A DNA stretch of 64,000 nucleotides from Asanoa siamensis. GTDB lineage: Bacteria > Actinomycetota > Actinomycetes > Mycobacteriales > Micromonosporaceae. Each line of letters opens with the position of its first letter. The first letter of the stretch is position 1. Below, piece after piece: positions 8,439 through 17,232 of the stretch. The position numbers and the translations under genes were made by a program. The notes below the pieces were generated by a model. It saw only the letters and a program-made list of their open reading frames with translations, was not told the origin of the DNA and searched no databases. The stretch covers positions 62,001 through 126,000 of the forward strand of contig NZ_BONE01000017.1 in assembly GCF_016862555.1 (NCBI RefSeq), read 5' to 3'.

Positions 8439-9323
8439 TCAGCCCTTGACGGCGCCGAGGATCACGCCGCGCGTGAAGTGCCGTTGCACGAAGGGATAGA
8501 CGGCGGCGATGGGTGCCACGGTCACGACGACCACGGCCATCTTGATGGCCAGCGTCGGCGGCAGCGCCGTGCCGACCGCGGTGCCGGAGGTCTGCGGCGT
8601 CTGTCCGGCCAGGATGAACGTCTGCAGCACGCGCTGGATCGGGAACTTCTCGTTGTCGTCGATGTAGAGCAGCGCGGAGAACCAGACGTTCCAGTAGCCG
8701 ACCGCGTAGAAGAGGCCGACGACGGCGACGACCGCCTTGGACAGCGGCAGGACGATCCGCCAGAGGATCCGGAACTCCCCCGCCCCGTCGACGCGGGCGC
8801 TGTCGAACAGTTCGGTGGGCAGGTTCTGGAAGAAGGCCCGCACGACGACGAAGTTGAAGACGTTCAGGGCGCTGGGCAGGATCAGCGCCCAGAGGCTGTC
8901 CTTGAGGCCGACCCCGGTCACCACGAGATAGCTGGGCACGAGCCCGGGGTGGACGAGGAACGTCAGCAGGAAGAGGAAGAGCAGGCCGCGGTGGCCGACG
9001 GAGCCGGGACGGGACAGGCCGTACGCGGCCAGGACGGTGACCAGCAGGCTCACCGCGCTGCCGGCCACGGTCACCAGCACGCTGACCCACAACGCCTGGC
9101 TGATCTGGCCGCCGGAGAAGATGATCCGGTACGCGGACACGTCGATCCCCCGGGGCACCAGCACGAGGCCGCCGGCGGCGTTGATGGTCTCGCGCGAGGA
9201 CAGGCTGGTGACCAGCGCGACCCAGAGGGGCACGAGGACGACCAGCACCACCGCGGTCAGCATCGACCCCTTGGCCACCTGGCCGGCGACGCTGGGCGGC
9301 TCCTCCCAGACAGGTCTCGTCAT
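8439..9323 (-). CDS. Sugar ABC transporter permease, LplC/YtcP type
   Basis: An inner-membrane permease (294 residues, six predicted helices) of the CUT1 class for oligosaccharide uptake. The cytoplasmic EAA loop is visible (LPTELFDSARVDGAGEFR ... LWRIVLPLSKA), as are the family C-terminus YPFVQRHFTRGVILGAVKG and the partly conserved IDVSAYRIIFSGGQI segment of LplC/YtcP/YesQ proteins. Start and upstream stop overlap as ATGA (9320-9323). It pairs with the next gene upstream. No ATPase gene is present, which is normal for these systems because they share an MsmX-like ATPase encoded elsewhere. Confidence 0.93.
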   Translation of the reverse strand: MTRPVWEEPPSVAGQVAKGSMLTAVVLVVLVPLWVALVTSLSSRETINAAGGLVLVPRGIDVSAYRIIFSGGQISQALWVSVLVTVAGSAVSLLVTVLAAYGLSRPGSVGHRGLLFLFLLTFLVHPGLVPSYLVVTGVGLKDSLWALILPSALNVFNFVVVRAFFQNLPTELFDSARVDGAGEFRILWRIVLPLSKAVVAVVGLFYAVGYWNVWFSALLYIDDNEKFPIQRVLQTFILAGQTPQTSGTAVGTALPPTLAIKMAVVVVTVAPIAAVYPFVQRHFTRGVILGAVKG

Positions 9324-10276
9324 GAGCGCGCGTACACCCCCCGCTCCCCGAACAGGTGGGCGACCTTGTTGGCGAGCAGGATGAGCACGAGCCCGACGGC
9401 CGCCTTGAAGAGACCGGCGGCGGCGCCGAAGCCGTAGTCGCCGGTGGTGATCGCGTGGTAGTAGACGAACGTGTCGAGCACCTCGGCGGCCTGCCGGCCC
9501 ACCGCCTCGCGCTGCAGCAGGAACTGCTCGAAGCCGACCGACAGCGCGTCACCGAGCCGCAGGATCAGCAGCAGCACGATGACCGGGCGCAGGCCGGGCA
9601 GCGTGACGTGCCACAACCGCCGCCACCGCCCGGCACCGTCGGCCGCGGCGGCCTCGTAGAGGTGTGGGTCTATCGTGGACAGTGCGGCGAGGAAGACGAT
9701 CGTGCCCCAGCCGACGTCCTTCCAGACCACCTCGGCGGTGACCAGCAGGATGAACGTGTCCGGGTTGGTCATGATCTCCGGCGGGTCGATGCCGGCCTGG
9801 CGCAGTTCCTGGGCGAGTAGGCCCGCACCGCCGAGCATCTGCACGAAGAACGTGACGACCAGCACCCAGCTGAAGAAGTGCGGCAGGTAGACCACCGTCT
9901 GCACGAACGTGCGCACCCGCCTGGACATGATGCTGTCGAGGACGAGTGCGAGCGCGATCGGCAGCGGGAAGAAGAACACGAGCTGGAACGCGGTGATCGA
10001 CAGGGTGTTCCGGAGCGCGTCCCAGAAGGCCGGCGTGGCGAACAGCGCACGGAAGTTGTCGAGGCCGATGAACGGGCTGCCGAGCAACGCCTGCAGGGCG
10101 CTGTCGCCGCGGTAGGGGTTGTAGTCCTGGAACGCGACGACGTTGCCGAGAACCGGCACGTAGTGGAAGACCAGCAACAGCAGCGCGCCCGGCAGGACCA
10201 TCACCAGCAGCGGCCAGTCCCGGCGCAGCCGCGCCCGCAGGGGCACGCGGCGCCGGGCCCGGCGGCCGCCCGTCAT
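9320..10276 (-). CDS. Sugar ABC transporter permease, LplB type
   Basis: The second permease of the importer (318 residues). Six transmembrane helices and an EAA loop (DPHLYEAAAADGAGRWRR, LWHVTLPGLRP) are clear. VVYLPHFFSWVLVV and the C-terminal GERGVYARS are typical of the LplB/YtcP group. The N-terminus is an Arg-rich cytoplasmic stretch. ATG 10276 overlaps the lipoprotein stop as ATGA, so the longer open frame upstream is a shadow of the lipoprotein gene. It works with the lipoprotein and the LplC-type permease. The substrate is inferred from context to be a plant oligosaccharide. Confidence 0.93.
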   Translation of the reverse strand: MTGGRRARRRVPLRARLRRDWPLLVMVLPGALLLLVFHYVPVLGNVVAFQDYNPYRGDSALQALLGSPFIGLDNFRALFATPAFWDALRNTLSITAFQLVFFFPLPIALALVLDSIMSRRVRTFVQTVVYLPHFFSWVLVVTFFVQMLGGAGLLAQELRQAGIDPPEIMTNPDTFILLVTAEVVWKDVGWGTIVFLAALSTIDPHLYEAAAADGAGRWRRLWHVTLPGLRPVIVLLLILRLGDALSVGFEQFLLQREAVGRQAAEVLDTFVYYHAITTGDYGFGAAAGLFKAAVGLVLILLANKVAHLFGERGVYARS

Positions 10277-11940
10277 CGGCCGGCGTCGGTCAGCGCCTTG
10301 CCGAGCATCTCCCGGGCCTCGTCGCCGCCGTTGGCCCGCCACTCCTTGACGACCGCGTCCAGTTCGGACAGTGGGCGCCGGCCGCGGAGGATGTCGTTGA
10401 TCTGGTCGGCGGAGGGCACCAGGCCGGCCTTGTACTTCGCCGGCATCTCGAACTTCAGGCCGTCCCAGGGGTCCTTCTCGAGGTTGGCGACGGTGGCGTT
10501 CGCGTACGCCAGCATGTCGGGCACGTATTTGGGTGTCTGTGGCGTCGGTTGCACGACCGGGCTGCGGCCGCTGATGAAGAAGTACTGGTTCTGGATCTCC
10601 TTGAAGCCGAGGTCGGTCTTGACCGGCCCGTCGGGCCCGCGCCGGTGCTGTCTGCCCTCGGCGCCGAACTCGCGCAGGTTGTATTCGTTGGTGCCGAACG
10701 GCGCCGAGCACCAGTTGACCACCCGCAGGATCTCCTCGACGCGTTCCTTGCCGAGGCCCTTCTTGACGAACGTGTAGGAGATCGGCTCGTCGTCGCCCCA
10801 GGCGAGCGGCGCACCTCCGCCGGCGGCGAACAGCGGCACCGGCGCCACGTCGAAGCCGGGCGTGACGTTCTGCTGCTCGGCCTGCATCGGCTGCCACATC
10901 CCCATGCCGTCCTGCTTGAACAGGATCTTCCCGCTCTGCAGCAACTGCTTGGCGTCGGCGCCCCGGCTGGCGACGACGTCGGGGTGCACCAGGCCGTCGG
11001 CGTAGATCTTCGCCATGAACTCGGCGGCCTGCCGGAACTCCTGGGTCTCGTACTTGAACTCGGGCGTCCCGTCGGGCCGCAGCCGCCAGCCGTCCTTGCT
11101 GCCGGGTGCCTTGTGGAACATCTGCACCATCGCGAACATGTCGTCGAAGGCCCAGACGCCCTTGCGCTCGTCGGTGACCTCCTTGCCGACGGCGTGCAAC
11201 TCCTCGATCGAGGCCGGCGGCGCCTGGCCCAGCAGGTCCTTGCGGTAGAAGAGCACGTACGGGAACGGGTTGTCGGTCGGGTTCGGCACGGCAATCAACC
11301 GGCCGTTCCAGCAGGCGTTGCGCCAGGCGCCGGCCGGCAGGGTGGCCAGCATCGGGTAGGCCTTGACGGAGCCGCCCTGCAGGAACGGGGTCAGGTCCTC
11401 GAACAGCGCCTGTACGGCGTCGCCGAAGCGGGCCAGCTTGGCGACCTCCCAGCCGGGCACGCAGAGCAGGTCCGGGACGTCGCGCGCGCTCAGGGTCGCG
11501 CCCAGCTTCTCGGCGTAGGTGTTGCCGTCCTGGACACTGAACTCCACCGGTGTGCCGAGCTTGGCGTTGACGGCCGTCAGGTAGCTGTTGTCGGCCCCGC
11601 TGGGCGGTGCCGGCCCCCAGGCGGGCGTCATCGCGGTGATGGGCTTGCCGCCCGCGCCGGGCTGCTGCGCCACGGCGTCGACCAGCGACGCGGGGAAGCG
11701 CGTGTAGCCGTCGGCGACCGGCCGGGTGCTGACGATGTCCGGCGTCGGGATGCCCGCCGGCAGTGGACCGGCCTCGGGCAGGACGCCGGAGAGCGCGTCC
11801 AGCTTCTGGGTGGCGCCGCCCTCGGCGGCCTTGTCGCCGCAGCCGGCCAGGAGTCCCCCTCCGGCGGCCGCGGTGACGCCGTATCCGACCAGCCTCAGGA
11901 AGGCCCGCCGGCTGCCGTCCGCGCCCGTTCCAACCGTCAC
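10273..11940 (-). CDS. Extracellular sugar-binding lipoprotein of ABC importer (LplA/YtcQ type)
   Basis: The 555-residue solute-binding protein of the importer, at the large size typical of the Lpl/YtcQ group. It has a Tat-like signal (SRRAFLRLVGYG) and a lipobox LLAGC, so it is exported folded and then lipid-anchored. The body has the family pattern of a type-1 bacterial binding protein (KEVTDERKGVWAFDDM, KYVPDMLAYANATVANLEKD). I chose GTG 11940: GGAGG lies at 11947-11951, 6 bases before it, whereas ATG 11955 has no site and almost touches an operator-like palindrome. It is the first gene of the importer-GH42 operon and is divergent from the ROK regulator, which most likely represses it. Confidence 0.93.
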   Translation of the reverse strand: MTVGTGADGSRRAFLRLVGYGVTAAAGGGLLAGCGDKAAEGGATQKLDALSGVLPEAGPLPAGIPTPDIVSTRPVADGYTRFPASLVDAVAQQPGAGGKPITAMTPAWGPAPPSGADNSYLTAVNAKLGTPVEFSVQDGNTYAEKLGATLSARDVPDLLCVPGWEVAKLARFGDAVQALFEDLTPFLQGGSVKAYPMLATLPAGAWRNACWNGRLIAVPNPTDNPFPYVLFYRKDLLGQAPPASIEELHAVGKEVTDERKGVWAFDDMFAMVQMFHKAPGSKDGWRLRPDGTPEFKYETQEFRQAAEFMAKIYADGLVHPDVVASRGADAKQLLQSGKILFKQDGMGMWQPMQAEQQNVTPGFDVAPVPLFAAGGGAPLAWGDDEPISYTFVKKGLGKERVEEILRVVNWCSAPFGTNEYNLREFGAEGRQHRRGPDGPVKTDLGFKEIQNQYFFISGRSPVVQPTPQTPKYVPDMLAYANATVANLEKDPWDGLKFEMPAKYKAGLVPSADQINDILRGRRPLSELDAVVKEWRANGGDEAREMLGKALTDAGR

Positions 11941-11958
11941 GGCGCCCCTCCGCATTTA

Positions 11959-11977
11959 GTTTGGCTTATAGCCAAAC
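11959..11977. promoter_or_regulatory. ROK-type operator (inverted repeat)
   Basis: GTTTGGCT-TAT-AGCCAAAC has perfect 8-base arms and lies in the gap between the divergent lipoprotein and ROK genes, in an AT-rich patch of otherwise GC-rich DNA. Size and base pattern fit sites bound by ROK regulators of the NagC/XylR type. It would overlap the leader of the lipoprotein transcript. Confidence 0.7.
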
Positions 11978-12066
11978 AAAGTATCGGACGGTCAGATCCA
12001 CCACAAGAGACGATTCCGGCCCCGCCGACCGGTGCGGCACACTGACACCATGACCCTGGAGCGCGC

Positions 12067-13206
12067 GTGATCGGCCTGCCCTCGGCCACCCGGCCGACCG
12101 ACCTGGCCGACGTCCGGGTGACCAACCTGGCCCTCGTGCTCCGGCACGTGCGCGCCCACGCCCCGTGCTCACGGGCCGACATCGCGGCGGCGACGGGACT
12201 CAACAAGGCGACCGTCTCGAGCCTCGTCACCGACCTCATCGCGCGCCGGCTGCTGCGCGAGTCGGGGCTCGTGGGCAGCCGGATCGGGCGGCCGGCCACG
12301 ATGCTGACGCTGGAAGGCATGCCGTACGCGGCGATCGGCATCGAGGTCGGCCCCGACCACCTCACCGCGGTCGCCGTCGACTTCGCCGGTGGTCGCCTGC
12401 TGACCTGGCGCCGGGCGGCGCCCGCGCCGTCGGCGCCGGCCGGGCGCACCGTGGCCGCGGTCGCCGCGCTGGCGGCCCGCGCGGTCGGCAAGGTGACCGG
12501 GCAGGGGCGCACGGTGCTCGGGCTCACCTTGGGCACGGCCGACGCCGCACACGACGGCCTGGGCGCGCAGGTCAACCGCAGCCTGCACGACCCGTCGTTC
12601 GAGGTCGTCGTCGCGCGCGCCGCGGACCTGGCCGCGCTGGCCGAACAGCGCGAGGGTTCACACGCCGGCAGCGACGACCTGGTGCACCTGCGCGGTGGTG
12701 CCGGCGTCACCGCGGGCATCATCGCCGGCGGCCGGCCCCTGCGCGGCGCCCGCGGGCTCGCCGGCTCGATCGGCCACCTGACGGTCGACCCCGACGGTCC
12801 CCGGTGCGACTGCGGCCGGCGCGGCTGCCTCGACCTCAGCCTCGGGCTGCCGGCTCTGTTCCGCGCGGCGCTCCCCACCGACGAGACGCCCGCGGACTGG
12901 GGCGCCGGCGTCGAGCGTCTCGTGACCCTGGCGCGGACGGGTGACGCGATCGCGGTCGCGGCGTTGGCGGCGGCCGGCGCCCGCCTGGGTGACGCCGTTC
13001 GGGCGCTGGCCGACGTGCTCGACCCTTCGGTCGTGCTGCTCGGCGGCGCGCTCACCCCGCTGGCGCCGTGGTTGGTGCCCGCGGCGACCGCCAGGCTCGA
13101 CGACAGGCACGTCGTCGTGGCGGCGTCCACGGTCGAGCCCCACGCGGTCGCGCTGGGCGGCGCGGCGCTCGCTCTCGGCCGCCTCGAGGCCGGTGCGCTC
13201 CCCTAG
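12067..13206 (+). CDS. ROK-family transcriptional regulator
   Basis: A sugar-responsive repressor of 379 residues. An N-terminal winged helix-turn-helix (RADIAAATGLNKATVSSLVTDLIARRLLRE, about 38-70) precedes a ROK domain with the zinc-binding pattern CDCGRRGC at about 250-257. The usual Glu after this motif is Leu/Asp here, so sugar-kinase activity is not expected. GTG 12067 is the first start in frame; its site is weak (GGAG). It is divergent from the importer operon, with a strong inverted repeat between, which points to control of that operon. The inducer is probably the sugar carried by the importer. Confidence 0.93.
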   Translation: MIGLPSATRPTDLADVRVTNLALVLRHVRAHAPCSRADIAAATGLNKATVSSLVTDLIARRLLRESGLVGSRIGRPATMLTLEGMPYAAIGIEVGPDHLTAVAVDFAGGRLLTWRRAAPAPSAPAGRTVAAVAALAARAVGKVTGQGRTVLGLTLGTADAAHDGLGAQVNRSLHDPSFEVVVARAADLAALAEQREGSHAGSDDLVHLRGGAGVTAGIIAGGRPLRGARGLAGSIGHLTVDPDGPRCDCGRRGCLDLSLGLPALFRAALPTDETPADWGAGVERLVTLARTGDAIAVAALAAAGARLGDAVRALADVLDPSVVLLGGALTPLAPWLVPAATARLDDRHVVVAASTVEPHAVALGGAALALGRLEAGALP

Positions 13207-13299
13207 CTCTTGACGGCGCGCGTCGACGCTGCCAACCTCGGATTACTCCGTCGAGACATTTACATGTGTCCGGGCCGACGGAGTCATTTCATAACGATC

Positions 13300-13315
13300 G
13301 TCGAAGCGCTTCGAC
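13300..13315. promoter_or_regulatory. LacI-type operator in front of the GH3 gene
   Basis: GTCGAAGCGCTTCGAC is a perfect 16-base palindrome with a central CG, the signature of LacI-family sites. It lies 49 bases before the GH3 start, and a LacI gene overlaps the 3' end of GH3, so self-control of this two-gene operon is likely. Confidence 0.7.
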
Positions 13316-13363
13316 CACCCGATACGAGGCCTGCGCGGCAGGCCCCGGGAGGAGAGCACGCTC

Positions 13364-16159
13364 ATGACGGACGCACGCGGCACGTTCCGGGACCCGGACC
13401 TGCCGCCGACGGCACGGCTGGCCGACCTCGTCGCCCGGCTCACCCTGGCCGAGAAGGTCGCCTTGCTGCACCAGCACCAGCCGGCGATCCCGCGGCTGGA
13501 CATCGCCGCGTTCCGCACCGGGACCGAGGCCCTGCACGGCGTGGCCTGGCTCGGGCCGGCGACCGTCTTCCCTCAAGCCGTCGGCCTCGGCGCGACCTGG
13601 GACCCGGACCTGGTGCGCCGGGTCGGCGCGGCGGTCGGCGACGAGGTCCGCGGGCTGCACCGCAAGGACCCGTCCGTCGGGCTCAACGTCTGGGCCCCGG
13701 TGGTCAACCCGCTGCGCGATCCGCGCTGGGGCCGCAACGAGGAGGGCTACTCCGAGGACCCGTGGCTGACCGGCGTGCTGGGCACCGCGTACGCGTCCGG
13801 TCTGCGCGGCGACCACCCGACCTACCTGCGCACCGTGCCGACGCTGAAGCACTTCCTCGGCTACAACAACGAGACCGAGCGGCATCTGACCTCCAGCGAC
13901 CTGCCACCCCGGGTCCTGCACGAGTACGAGCTACCCGCGTTCCGGGGGCCGATCGAGTCGGGCGCCGTGCGCGCGGTGATGGCGTCGTACAACCTGGTCA
14001 ACGGCAGGCCGGCGCACGTGAGCCCGCTGCTGTCGACGGTGCGCGGCTGGACGGCCGACGACGTGCTCGTGGTCGGCGACGCGGGGGCGGCCAGCAACCT
14101 CGCCGGGGAGCAGGGCGTCCACGCCGACCACGTCGACGGTTTCGCCGCCGCGCTGCGTGCCGGTGTCGACTGTTTCACCGAGGACGGGGCCGACTCCGCG
14201 CGCACGATCCGCCTGCTCACGGCGGCCCTCGCGCGCGGCCTGCTGGAGCCGGCCGACATCGACCGGGCGGTCCGGCGGGTGCTCGGGATCCGGCTGGCGC
14301 TCGGCGAGTTCGACCCGCCGTCGGCCAACCCGTACGCCGCGATCACCACCGACGTCGTCAACTGTCCCGCACACCAGGAGCTCGCCCGGGAGGCTGCGCG
14401 GCGGGCCGTCGTGCTGCTGCAGAACGACGGGCTGCTGCCGCTGCGGGCCGGGCAGTCGGTCGCGGTGGTCGGTCCGCTCGGCGACACGGTGCTGCTCGAC
14501 TGGTACAGCGGTTCGCTGCCGTACGCGGTCACCGCCGTCGCGGGCCTGGCGCAGCGGCTCGGTGCCGACGCCGTGCGCTTCGTCGAGGGCGCCGACCGCG
14601 TGACGCTGTCCACCTCGTCAGGGGTGGTGTGCACGTCCGAGGCGGGGCCGCTGCGGTTGGCGGTCGGCGCGGCGGCGTCGTTCGACGTGCTCGACTGGGG
14701 CGGCGGCGCGCTGACGCTGCGGGCCAACGGGCGCTACGTGCGCGCCGACGAGGACGGTCTGCTCGTCGACGACCGTCCCGGACCGGGCGAGTGGGTGGTG
14801 CGGGAGACGTTCGCGGCGACCGCCCACGCCGACGGCGTCGTGCTGCGGTCGCTCGCGGCCGACCGCTATGTCGCGGTCGGCGCCGACGGTGTGCTCCGGG
14901 CCGACGCGCCCACCGCCGCCGGCGCCACGCCGTTCCGGGTGACGCTGGTCGGCGACGGCGTCGAGGAGGCGGTCGCCGCCGCCCGGGCCGCGGACGTCGT
15001 GCTCGTGGCGCTCGGCAGCCACCCGATGGTCGGCGGGCGGGAGACCCAGGACCGCGCCGACCTCGCGCTGCCGCCGGCGCAGGAGGCGCTGCTCCGGGCG
15101 GTGCACGCGGCCAACCCGCGCACCGCGCTGCTGCTCGTGAGCGGCTACCCGTACGCGGTCGGCTGGGCGCGCACGCACCTGCCCGCCGTGCTCTGGTCGG
15201 CGCACGGCGGGCAGGAGTTCGGCGCGGCCCTCGCCGACGTGCTGCTGGGCGCGACGGCGGACGGCGTGCCCGTCGAGCCGGTCGGTCGCCTGCCGCAGAC
15301 GTGGTACGCCGACGGGAGCGAACTGCCGGACCTGCTCGACTACGACATCATCGCGGCCGACGCCACCTACCAGTACTTCCGCGGTGTGCCGCTCTGGCCG
15401 TTCGGGCACGGCCGCGGCTATGCCCGGTTCGCCTACGGCGACCTGCGCTGCCCGGCCGTCGTCCCACCCGGTGGGCAGGTGGACGTGAGCGTCGACGTGC
15501 GGAACGTGTCCGACCGGCCGGGCGAGGAGGTCGTGCAGCTCTACACGGCGCGGCGTGGCTCGCGGGTGAAGCAGCCGTTGCGCCGGCTGCGCGGGTTCCG
15601 GCGGGTCCGGCTCGCGCCGGGCGAGTCCGAGACCGTGACGATCACGCTGCGGGCCGACGACCTGGCGACCTGGGACCCCGCGGCGGCCCGGCTGGTCGTC
15701 GCTGACGCCGACCACACCGTCTGGGTCGGACCGTCCTGTGTGGAAGCAGCTGCGGTCGCGACGCTCCGGGTGCACGGTGGCCCGTCCGGCCCACCGCGGA
15801 CGGTGCTGCGGGCGGTCGACCGGGACGCGTCGTCGGGCACGGCGATCGTCGCGGCTACCCCCGCCCGGGGCGACGCGGTGCGGGCCCTGGCTGCCGGCGC
15901 CTGGCTGGCGTTCCACGACGTCCCGATCGACGCGTCGGCCCGGCGGGTCGTCGTCCTCGTCGCCGCGGGCGAGGGCACCCGGCTGACCGTGCGGCTGGAC
16001 GATCCGTTCTCCGGGCCGGTGGCCGCCTCGCTCTCGGCGCCGCCCGGCGACTGGGCCGAGGTCAGCGCGCCGCTGGCGGCCGTCCCCGGAGCGCACGACG
16101 TCTATCTGGCGCTGGGTGCCGCCGGGACCCGGGTCGCCGCGATCGAGTTCGTCCGGTGA
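13364..16159 (+). CDS. GH3 beta-glycosidase with fascin-like insertion and C-terminal carbohydrate-binding-like domain
   Basis: A cytoplasmic 931-residue glycosidase. Bound-sugar and backbone motifs of GH3 are clear: RDPRWGRNEEGYSED, LKHFLGYNNE, and the nucleophile Asp239 in VLVVGDAGAAS, where most relatives have SDxxA. The GH3 C-terminal domain is split by about 110 residues (about 415-530) rich in beta strands (LTLRANGRYVRADEDG, LAADRYVAVGADG), which look like a fascin/actin-crosslinking trefoil. A fibronectin-like domain (about 700-775) follows, and the last 140 residues resemble a CBM6-like beta sandwich. There is no signal peptide. GGGAGGAG precedes the ATG. The last codons overlap the LacI start (GTGA). 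Substrate could be xylo-, gluco- or arabino-oligosaccharides; the sequence alone does not decide. Confidence 0.9.
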   Translation: MTDARGTFRDPDLPPTARLADLVARLTLAEKVALLHQHQPAIPRLDIAAFRTGTEALHGVAWLGPATVFPQAVGLGATWDPDLVRRVGAAVGDEVRGLHRKDPSVGLNVWAPVVNPLRDPRWGRNEEGYSEDPWLTGVLGTAYASGLRGDHPTYLRTVPTLKHFLGYNNETERHLTSSDLPPRVLHEYELPAFRGPIESGAVRAVMASYNLVNGRPAHVSPLLSTVRGWTADDVLVVGDAGAASNLAGEQGVHADHVDGFAAALRAGVDCFTEDGADSARTIRLLTAALARGLLEPADIDRAVRRVLGIRLALGEFDPPSANPYAAITTDVVNCPAHQELAREAARRAVVLLQNDGLLPLRAGQSVAVVGPLGDTVLLDWYSGSLPYAVTAVAGLAQRLGADAVRFVEGADRVTLSTSSGVVCTSEAGPLRLAVGAAASFDVLDWGGGALTLRANGRYVRADEDGLLVDDRPGPGEWVVRETFAATAHADGVVLRSLAADRYVAVGADGVLRADAPTAAGATPFRVTLVGDGVEEAVAAARAADVVLVALGSHPMVGGRETQDRADLALPPAQEALLRAVHAANPRTALLLVSGYPYAVGWARTHLPAVLWSAHGGQEFGAALADVLLGATADGVPVEPVGRLPQTWYADGSELPDLLDYDIIAADATYQYFRGVPLWPFGHGRGYARFAYGDLRCPAVVPPGGQVDVSVDVRNVSDRPGEEVVQLYTARRGSRVKQPLRRLRGFRRVRLAPGESETVTITLRADDLATWDPAAARLVVADADHTVWVGPSCVEAAAVATLRVHGGPSGPPRTVLRAVDRDASSGTAIVAATPARGDAVRALAAGAWLAFHDVPIDASARRVVVLVAAGEGTRLTVRLDDPFSGPVAASLSAPPGDWAEVSAPLAAVPGAHDVYLALGAAGTRVAAIEFVR

Positions 16160-17232
16160 CGGCGGCGGAGCCCAAGCGCCCCGACCTGGTGACGATCACC
16201 GACGTCGCCCGGCACGCGGGCGTGGCCGTGAGCACGGTGTCGTACGTGCTGTCGGCCAAGCGGGCGATCTCGACGGCCACCCGCGAACGGGTGCTGGCCA
16301 GCATCGCGACGCTCGGCTTCCAGCCCAACGCGGGCGCCCGCGCGCTGGCCAGCCGGCGGGCCAACGTGATCGCGCTGGTCCTGCCGCTGCGGACGGGCAT
16401 GCACCTGCCGGTCCTGATGCAGCTCATGACGGCGGTGGTCACCGGCGCCCGCGGTCACGACCACGACGTGCTGGTGATGACGGCCGACGAGGGCCCCGCG
16501 GGCCTGCGCCGGGTCGCGCACAGCTCCCTGGTGGACGGTGTGGTGGTGATGGACGTCGAGCTGTCCGACCCGCGCGTGCCGGTGCTGCGCGAGTTGGGCC
16601 GGCCGAGTGTCCTCATCGGATTCCCAGCAGACGCCCGCGGGTTGACCTGTGTCGACCTCGACTTCCACGGTGCCGGTGCGCGGTGCGTGGAGGAACTGGT
16701 CGCGCTGGGCCATCGGCGTCTCGCGCTGCTGGGCGCACCGGCGGTGGTCTACACGCGCGGCACGGGCTTCGCCCACCGGACGCGGGCCGGCTTCCGCGCG
16801 GCGGTCGCGACCCTCGGCGTCGAGGGCATGGCCCGCCCGTGCGAGGAGGACCGGGAGTCGGTGGCGTCGACGCTGCGCGAGCTGTTCGGGTCGCACCCGG
16901 ACACCACCGGTCTCGTGGTCCACAACGAGGCGGCCGTCGAACACGTGATGACGCTGCTGCCGTCGATGGGCCGCCGGGTCCCGGACGACGTGTCGGTGAT
17001 CGCGATCTGCCCCGACGAGCTGGCCGCCCGCACCCGGCCGGCCCTCTCCTCGGTCTCGATCCCGGCGGAGGAGATCGGCCGGCAGGCGGTGACCCTCCTG
17101 ATGGCGAAGCTCGCGGGCGCCCCCGCGTCCGACGCCACGCTGCTCACGCCGGTGCTCACCGCCCGGGCGAGCACCGGCCCGCCCCTCAGCCGGTCCGGGC
17201 GCGAAGGCTCCGCGCCAACGCGGGGATCATGA
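16156..17232 (+). CDS. LacI-family transcriptional regulator
   Basis: A 358-residue repressor with the LacI helix-turn-helix (VTITDVARHAGVAVSTVSYV) and hinge region (NAGARALASRRANVIALV), then a periplasmic-binding-like sensor domain (about 65-345). The start overlaps the GH3 stop as GTGA, so the two genes are co-translated and the protein probably controls their own promoter through the palindrome at 13300. Its 3' end overlaps the convergent DUF6069-like gene by 47 bases. The C-terminal 15 residues (Ser/Arg/Gly-rich) look non-conserved. Confidence 0.94.
   Translation: MTAAEPKRPDLVTITDVARHAGVAVSTVSYVLSAKRAISTATRERVLASIATLGFQPNAGARALASRRANVIALVLPLRTGMHLPVLMQLMTAVVTGARGHDHDVLVMTADEGPAGLRRVAHSSLVDGVVVMDVELSDPRVPVLRELGRPSVLIGFPADARGLTCVDLDFHGAGARCVEELVALGHRRLALLGAPAVVYTRGTGFAHRTRAGFRAAVATLGVEGMARPCEEDRESVASTLRELFGSHPDTTGLVVHNEAAVEHVMTLLPSMGRRVPDDVSVIAICPDELAARTRPALSSVSIPAEEIGRQAVTLLMAKLAGAPASDATLLTPVLTARASTGPPLSRSGREGSAPTRGS

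Noticed and set aside
6593-8449. Plus-strand open frame of 618 codons
   Set aside because: It lies opposite the GH42 gene, whose catalytic motifs are certain; the translation is low-complexity Arg/Val/Gly.
11941-11955. ATG 11955 as lipoprotein start
   Set aside because: No binding site fits in front and the operator dyad begins 3 bases away; GTG 11940 with GGAGG is better.
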